Under the pieces are notes generated by a model. The model ran no database searches and had not been told where the DNA came from. It was given only the letters and a program-made list of their open reading frames with translations. DNA of 8,733 nucleotides, from contig CALGOI010000288.1 of assembly GCA_937959065.1 (NCBI GenBank), positions 1 through 8,733 on the forward strand, in the 5' to 3' direction. Origin of the DNA: an uncultured Ignavibacteriota bacterium (lineage in GTDB: Bacteria > Bacteroidota > Ignavibacteria > Tepidaquicellales > Tepidaquicellaceae). Made by a program: the position numbers and the translations under genes. Shown one piece after another: positions 4,933 to 8,733 of the stretch. The first letter of the stretch is position 1; every line of letters begins with the position of its first letter.

Positions 4933-6327
4933 ATGGGTAAATACAGACTGGAACATGATTTTTTAGGTGAAGTGGAGATACCGGAAGAGGCGTATTACGG
5001 TGTACAGACTGTAAGAGGCAGAGAGAATTTCAAGATAACGGGCAGGACATTGAATGAATTTCCGTTTTTTATAAAGGCTCTTGGGTATGTAAAGAAAGCA
5101 GCCGCTCAGGCGAACAATCTGCTGGGTGTACTTGATAAAGAAAGATGTGAGGCCATAGTCAAAGCCTGTGACGATGTGATCGCAGGAAAGTACAATAGCC
5201 ATTTCATAGTGGATATGATGCAGGGCGGAGCCGGGACATCGACCAATATGAACGCGAACGAGGTTATTGCGAATATCGCTCTTGAATATTTAGGCAGGCA
5301 GAAGGGAGATTACGAGTATCTTCACCCTAATAATCACATTAACCTGTCACAATCCACTAATGACGTTTACCCGACGGCAATAAAGATAGCGACTTATTTC
5401 ATGACAGAAGAACTGCTGGAATCGATAAAGGTTTTAAAATCGGCTCTGGAGGATAAAGAGAATGAATTCGATGATGTGCTTAAGATGGGAAGGACCCAGC
5501 TGCAGGACGCAGTTCCTATGACTCTGGGACAGGAATTCGGCGCGTACGCAGTTATGGTGGGTGAGGATATGGAGAGAATAACATACGTGATGAGATTAAT
5601 CAGTGAGATAAACATGGGCGCGACAGCCATTGGTACACAGATAAATACACCGGAGGGATACGCGGAACTGGTTTCCGAGATACTCAGGACAGAGACGAAG
5701 CTTCCCCTGGTAGCATCAGCAAACCTTGTAGAGGCAACACAGGATACGGGCGTATTCATACATATAAGCGGAGGATTGAAAAGGTATGCTGTGAAATTAT
5801 CCAAGATATGTAACGACCTAAGACTGTTATCCTCAGGGCCGAGAGCGGGGTTAAATGAGATAAATTTACCGCCTATGCAGCCGGGCTCATCCATAATGCC
5901 GGGCAAGGTCAATCCTGTAATACCGGAGGTTGTGAACCAGGTGGCATTCCAGGTGATAGGCAATGACCTTACAATAACAATGGCGTGTGAAGCGGGACAG
6001 CTGGAGCTGAACGTTATGGAGCCGGTGATAGCATTCAGGTTATTCGATACGCTTAATATATTAAAGAATGCTTCAGATACTCTGACTGAAAAGTGTATTA
6101 GAGGTATATCAGCTAACAGAGACGTATGCCTTGGTTATGTGGAGAATAGCATAGGGCTGTGTACTGTACTGGTACCTAAGATAGGGTACGAGATGGCTTC
6201 GTCTATAGCTAAAGAAGCATTGAAAACAAACGATTCGGTCTATAATCTTGTACTTGCGAAAGGATTGATGACTAAGGAAGAACTTGAAGTGATACTGAAG
6301 CCTGAAGGAATGATCAGGAAGCGATAA
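4933..6327 (+). CDS. aspA: Aspartate ammonia-lyase (aspartase)
   Basis: Aspartase cleaves L-aspartate reversibly to fumarate and ammonia in the cytoplasm, linking amino-acid catabolism to the TCA cycle. The 464 residues fit the class II fumarase/aspartase family. The N-terminus RLEHDFLGEVEIPEEAYYGV is typical. Substrate-site blocks follow: QGGAGTSTNMNANEV (97-111), NLSQSTNDVYPTA (137-149) and KMGRTQLQDAVPMTLGQEF (184-202). The SS-loop signature GSSIMPGKVN lies at 318-327, with Ser319 as the expected catalytic base by analogy with Bacillus aspartase. The continuation NPVIPEVVNQVAFQVIGND, then AGQLELNVMEPVI, is aspartase-like; fumarase FumC typically has NPTQCE there. GRTQLQ also agrees with E. 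coli AspA. A homotetramer is expected. The stop overlaps the rsmI ATG (TAATG), so translation is probably coupled. Fumarase is the main alternative but is unlikely on these motifs. Confidence 0.93.
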   Translation: MGKYRLEHDFLGEVEIPEEAYYGVQTVRGRENFKITGRTLNEFPFFIKALGYVKKAAAQANNLLGVLDKERCEAIVKACDDVIAGKYNSHFIVDMMQGGAGTSTNMNANEVIANIALEYLGRQKGDYEYLHPNNHINLSQSTNDVYPTAIKIATYFMTEELLESIKVLKSALEDKENEFDDVLKMGRTQLQDAVPMTLGQEFGAYAVMVGEDMERITYVMRLISEINMGATAIGTQINTPEGYAELVSEILRTETKLPLVASANLVEATQDTGVFIHISGGLKRYAVKLSKICNDLRLLSSGPRAGLNEINLPPMQPGSSIMPGKVNPVIPEVVNQVAFQVIGNDLTITMACEAGQLELNVMEPVIAFRLFDTLNILKNASDTLTEKCIRGISANRDVCLGYVENSIGLCTVLVPKIGYEMASSIAKEALKTNDSVYNLVLAKGLMTKEELEVILKPEGMIRKR

Positions 6328-7052
6328 TGGAATTGAGCAGGGAAAATATATGGGGATACATCGATAATAAATTTAATGAGCTGAGTATAGAAAAAGGTTG
6401 TTTGTATGTAGTTTCGACCCCGATAGGGAACCTGGATGATATTTCGTTCAGGGCATTGTTCATTTTAAAGAACGTAGACTATGTTGCTTCAGAAGATACT
6501 CGTGTGACCGGTATCTTATTGAAAGAATATGGTATACAGACAAAGCAGATAAGTTATTTCGCTCAGGTTGAGCAGAAAAAGCTTGATGATCTGATCGGAA
6601 AGCTCAAGGATGGGAACAGTATTGCATTAGTCAGTGATGCCGGAACACCGGGGATATCCGATCCGGGGAATATACTGGTATCGAAGTGTATAGAAGAGGG
6701 GATAGAAGTAAGAAGTATTCCCGGGGCGAGTTCGCTCATACACTCGATTGTTGTATCGGGATTCAATTCAAGCAAGTTTTATTTCCAGGGGTTCCTGCCG
6801 CAGAAGAAAGGGCGTTCGGGTATACTCGATGAGCTTAAAGAAATAAAAATGCCAATAGTGATATTCGAATCAAAGTATAAGATGAGTAAAACATTAAACG
6901 ATCTTTTAAAAGTATTTGGAAATAAGGAAGTGTCGATATCGAGGGAGCTGACGAAGAAATTCGAGGAGACGCTGAGAGGCAGATTAAAGGATATTGTGAA
7001 GCAGCAGTTAAAATTAAAAGGTGAATTCGTAATAATAATCAACAATAATTAA
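6327..7052 (+). CDS. rsmI: 16S rRNA (cytidine-1402-2'-O)-methyltransferase RsmI, short form
   Basis: RsmI methylates the ribose of C1402 in the 16S rRNA decoding centre, using S-adenosylmethionine and a tetrapyrrole-methylase (SUMT-like) fold. The core starts at about residue 25: LYVVSTPIGNLDDISFRAL, then VDYVASEDTR (50-59), LVSDAGTPGISDPG (101-114), IPGASSL (131-137), FYFQGFLPQKKGR (151-163) and SRELTKKFEETLRG (205-218). At 241 residues it is shorter than the ~285 of E. coli RsmI and lacks the C-terminal helical/HTH region, ending soon after the last strand (GEFVIIINN). It carries a 24-residue N-terminal extension. Two usually conserved spots differ: TRHT is TRVT, and the ESPHR motif is ESKYK. 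The start is set by one-base overlap with aspA. gltX begins 8 bases later. Family assignment is secure; activity on C1402 is inferred. Confidence 0.9.
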   Translation: MELSRENIWGYIDNKFNELSIEKGCLYVVSTPIGNLDDISFRALFILKNVDYVASEDTRVTGILLKEYGIQTKQISYFAQVEQKKLDDLIGKLKDGNSIALVSDAGTPGISDPGNILVSKCIEEGIEVRSIPGASSLIHSIVVSGFNSSKFYFQGFLPQKKGRSGILDELKEIKMPIVIFESKYKMSKTLNDLLKVFGNKEVSISRELTKKFEETLRGRLKDIVKQQLKLKGEFVIIINNN

Positions 7053-7060
7053 TAAATTTA

Positions 7061-8503
7061 ATGAGTAACAACGAAGTAAGAGTACGATTCGCGCCGTCAC
7101 CGACCGGATATGTACATTTAGGGTCGCTCAGGGCGGCGTTATTTAATTTTCTTTATGCAAGACATACAGGAGGTAAATTCATACTCCGTGTTGAGGATAC
7201 AGACAGGACAAGATACGTAGAAGGAGCAGTTGAGAATCTCATCAGCACAATGAACGAGCTCGGGCTTGATTATGATGAAGGTCCAATAAAGGGTGGTGAT
7301 TTCGGTCCGTATTATCAGTCAGAGAGGCTGGATATTTACAAAAAGTATGCGCTTGAACTGGTTGAAAAGGGATATGCTTATTATGCGTTTGAGACAGCAG
7401 AGGAGCTGGAAGAAATGCGGAAGATGGCAAAGCTGGAAGGCAGGATGACATCGTACGACAGGAGGGGAAGGAATCTAACCGATGAAGAAGTGAAAGCAAA
7501 TCTCGAGAAGGAAATGGCGTATGTCATAAGGTTAAAAGTACCTCTCAATGAAGAAGTGAAGTTCGATGACGTTGTAAAAGGCACGATCAAGATAGAAACA
7601 AACATGGTGGATGACCAGGTGCTTTTAAAATCGGATGGATTTCCGACGTACCACCTGGCAAACGTGGTGGATGATCATTTGATGGGAATTACTCATATAA
7701 TCAGGGGTGAGGAGTGGATCACTTCAGTACCGAAGCATATTCTCCTGTACAAAGCACTAGGGTGGGAAGTTCCGGTAATGGTACACTGTCCCTTGATACT
7801 TAACCCGGATAAAACCAAGCTGAGTAAAAGGCAGGGTGATGTTGCTGTGGAAGATTATTTAAGGAAAGGGTATATGCCCGAAGCGCTGGTGAATTTTATG
7901 GCTCTGCTTGGTTGGCATCCCGGGGAAGGGGAGCAGGAAGAGTTGTTCAGTATGGAGCAGCTAATAGAGAAATTCACTCTCGAGAGGATACAGACCTCCG
8001 GGGCGGTATTCAGCGTAGAAAAGCTCGACTGGATGAACAATCACTACATTAAGGAGTATGATCTTGATAAGCTGACAGATATGGCGATACCATTCTTTAA
8101 GCATGAGCACGTGGATACATCAGACCGCGAAAAGATAAAGGAAGTTCTCGATACAATAAGAGTATATTTGAATAAGCTTGAAGATATTCCTGAACATATT
8201 GGTATGTTTTATAATGAAGAGGTCAAGGTCGGCGGTCATTTAGAGGATATACTTAGAGAAGATACAAGCAAGACGGTCTTTAAGTCACTTGCAGATAAGA
8301 TAGAAGCGAAGGATAAAGTCGAGCCGGAAGAGTTCAAAGCGATGATGAAGGAGGTTCAAACTGAAACAGGCATAAAGGGCAAGCAGTTATTTAAACCTGT
8401 GAGGATCGCGCTGAGCGGAAGAGAGGATGGTCCGGAGCTGCCGAAGATAGCAACAGTTTTGGGTAAAGATAAGGTGGTCAGGTTTTTGAGAAGGTGGGAG
8501 TGA
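7061..8503 (+). CDS. gltX: Glutamyl-tRNA synthetase
   Basis: GltX is a class I aminoacyl-tRNA synthetase that charges tRNA-Glu with glutamate in the cytoplasm. The Rossmann catalytic domain opens with VRFAPSPTGYVHLGSLRAALF, whose VHLG (18-21) is the HIGH motif. RVEDTDRTR (43-51) is the glutamate-binding block. SDGFPTYHLANVVDDHLMG (191-209) and RGEEW follow, and KLSKR (253-257) is the KMSKS motif. The remaining ~200 residues are the alpha-helical anticodon-binding region, ending KVVRFLRRWE. The 480-residue length is normal for bacterial GluRS. The Cys-x-Cys usually seen before EEL in zinc-binding GluRS is absent (YYAFETAEELE, 107-117), so this is a zinc-free form. The ATG at 7061 follows the rsmI stop by 8 bases with only AT-rich sequence between. 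Whether it is discriminating (Glu only) or also charges tRNA-Gln cannot be decided from what I can see. Confidence 0.96.
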   Translation: MSNNEVRVRFAPSPTGYVHLGSLRAALFNFLYARHTGGKFILRVEDTDRTRYVEGAVENLISTMNELGLDYDEGPIKGGDFGPYYQSERLDIYKKYALELVEKGYAYYAFETAEELEEMRKMAKLEGRMTSYDRRGRNLTDEEVKANLEKEMAYVIRLKVPLNEEVKFDDVVKGTIKIETNMVDDQVLLKSDGFPTYHLANVVDDHLMGITHIIRGEEWITSVPKHILLYKALGWEVPVMVHCPLILNPDKTKLSKRQGDVAVEDYLRKGYMPEALVNFMALLGWHPGEGEQEELFSMEQLIEKFTLERIQTSGAVFSVEKLDWMNNHYIKEYDLDKLTDMAIPFFKHEHVDTSDREKIKEVLDTIRVYLNKLEDIPEHIGMFYNEEVKVGGHLEDILREDTSKTVFKSLADKIEAKDKVEPEEFKAMMKEVQTETGIKGKQLFKPVRIALSGREDGPELPKIATVLGKDKVVRFLRRWE

Positions 8504-8552
8504 CTTTTAAAGTATCCAAAAACTTAGGGGATTTGTCATAAATTAAAAATAT

Positions 8553-8733
8553 ATGGATAAATTTCAAGAAAAAGTATTAGTAATAAATGAAATGGTGGAT
8601 GATTTAAGTGAATTACATCCAAACTTAAAACGCGATATTGAATCGCTAAAAATAAGTTTAATGTATGTATTTGAGAAAATTTCACTTGGGATATCTAGAA
8701 ATCTATACGATTTATGTAAAAAAAGATTAGTGG
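8553..8733 (+). CDS. Unrecognised AT-rich gene, 3' truncated by the window end
   Basis: An ATG at 8553 opens a frame with no stop through the last base, giving 60 residues. It begins MDKFQEKVLVINEMVDDLSE, followed by a leucine- and lysine-rich helical stretch (LKRDIESLKISLMYVFEKI) and then SRNLYDLCKKRLV. The sequence looks helical and cytoplasmic, and I do not recognise the family. It lies 49 bases after gltX with no obvious terminator between, so it could be read through, but its base composition is far richer in A and T than the gltX coding region. There is no Shine-Dalgarno; the ATG follows an A/T-only stretch. A real gene start is likely, but only the N-terminus is visible. Confidence 0.55.
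   Translation, partial: MDKFQEKVLVINEMVDDLSELHPNLKRDIESLKISLMYVFEKISLGISRNLYDLCKKRLV

Noticed and set aside
5038..5049. Second copy of the CGGGCAGG sequence seen in the 4055-4078 stem
   Set aside because: It lies within aspA coding sequence without a paired arm, so it appears to be a chance match and not a dispersed repeat.
5394..5963. 189-codon open frame on the minus strand inside aspA
   Set aside because: It is fully antisense to a strongly supported aspartase gene, is rich in Ser/Thr/Pro as expected of a codon shadow, and has no promoter or recognisable motif.

Overview
The window is AT-rich bacterial DNA with densely packed genes. It suggests a member of the Bacteroidota/Ignavibacteriota/Chlorobiota group. 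The clues are perfect matches to the Bacteroidota-type -7 promoter element TAnnTTTG upstream of several genes, few Shine-Dalgarno sequences, an uncharacterised 'SPYHN' protein family that I associate with that group, and a short RsmI. This placement is an inference; no rRNA or other decisive marker is present. There is no CRISPR array, tRNA, rRNA, insertion sequence or prophage module.

Left part (1-1926): the 3' end of a sigma-54-dependent NtrC-type activator reads rightward. It overlaps by 21 bp, tail to tail, a leftward gene for a 488-residue uncharacterised helical protein.

Middle part (1927-4080): a 201-bp divergent intergenic region leads into a four-gene rightward cluster. It holds a DUF1059-like 63-residue protein, a 97-residue NIPSNAP-like (dimeric alpha/beta barrel) protein, a small alpha/beta protein whose gene is split by an apparent one-base insertion, and a 357-residue Rv2258c-like SAM methyltransferase. 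The gaps are 36, 10 and 25 bases, so co-transcription is likely. The joint role is unknown. This is the least ordinary part of the window and contains a 16-bp perfect palindrome and a hairpin. A stem-loop at 4055-4078 separates the cluster from the convergent rlmB.

Right part (4081-8733): rlmB (23S rRNA 2'-O-methyltransferase) reads leftward and diverges from aspA (aspartate ammonia-lyase), rsmI (16S rRNA 2'-O-methyltransferase) and gltX (glutamyl-tRNA synthetase). aspA and rsmI overlap by one base (TAATG) and gltX follows 8 bases later, so these three look like an operon. The 96-bp rlmB/aspA intergenic region carries a perfect 13-bp inverted repeat flanking a TATATTTG element. After gltX, a very AT-rich unrecognised gene starts and runs off the window.

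Taken together the right half is translation housekeeping with an amino-acid catabolic enzyme. I see no convincing new defence or mobile system. The best candidates for something undescribed are the small-protein/methyltransferase cluster, its frameshift, and the symmetric regulatory sequences.
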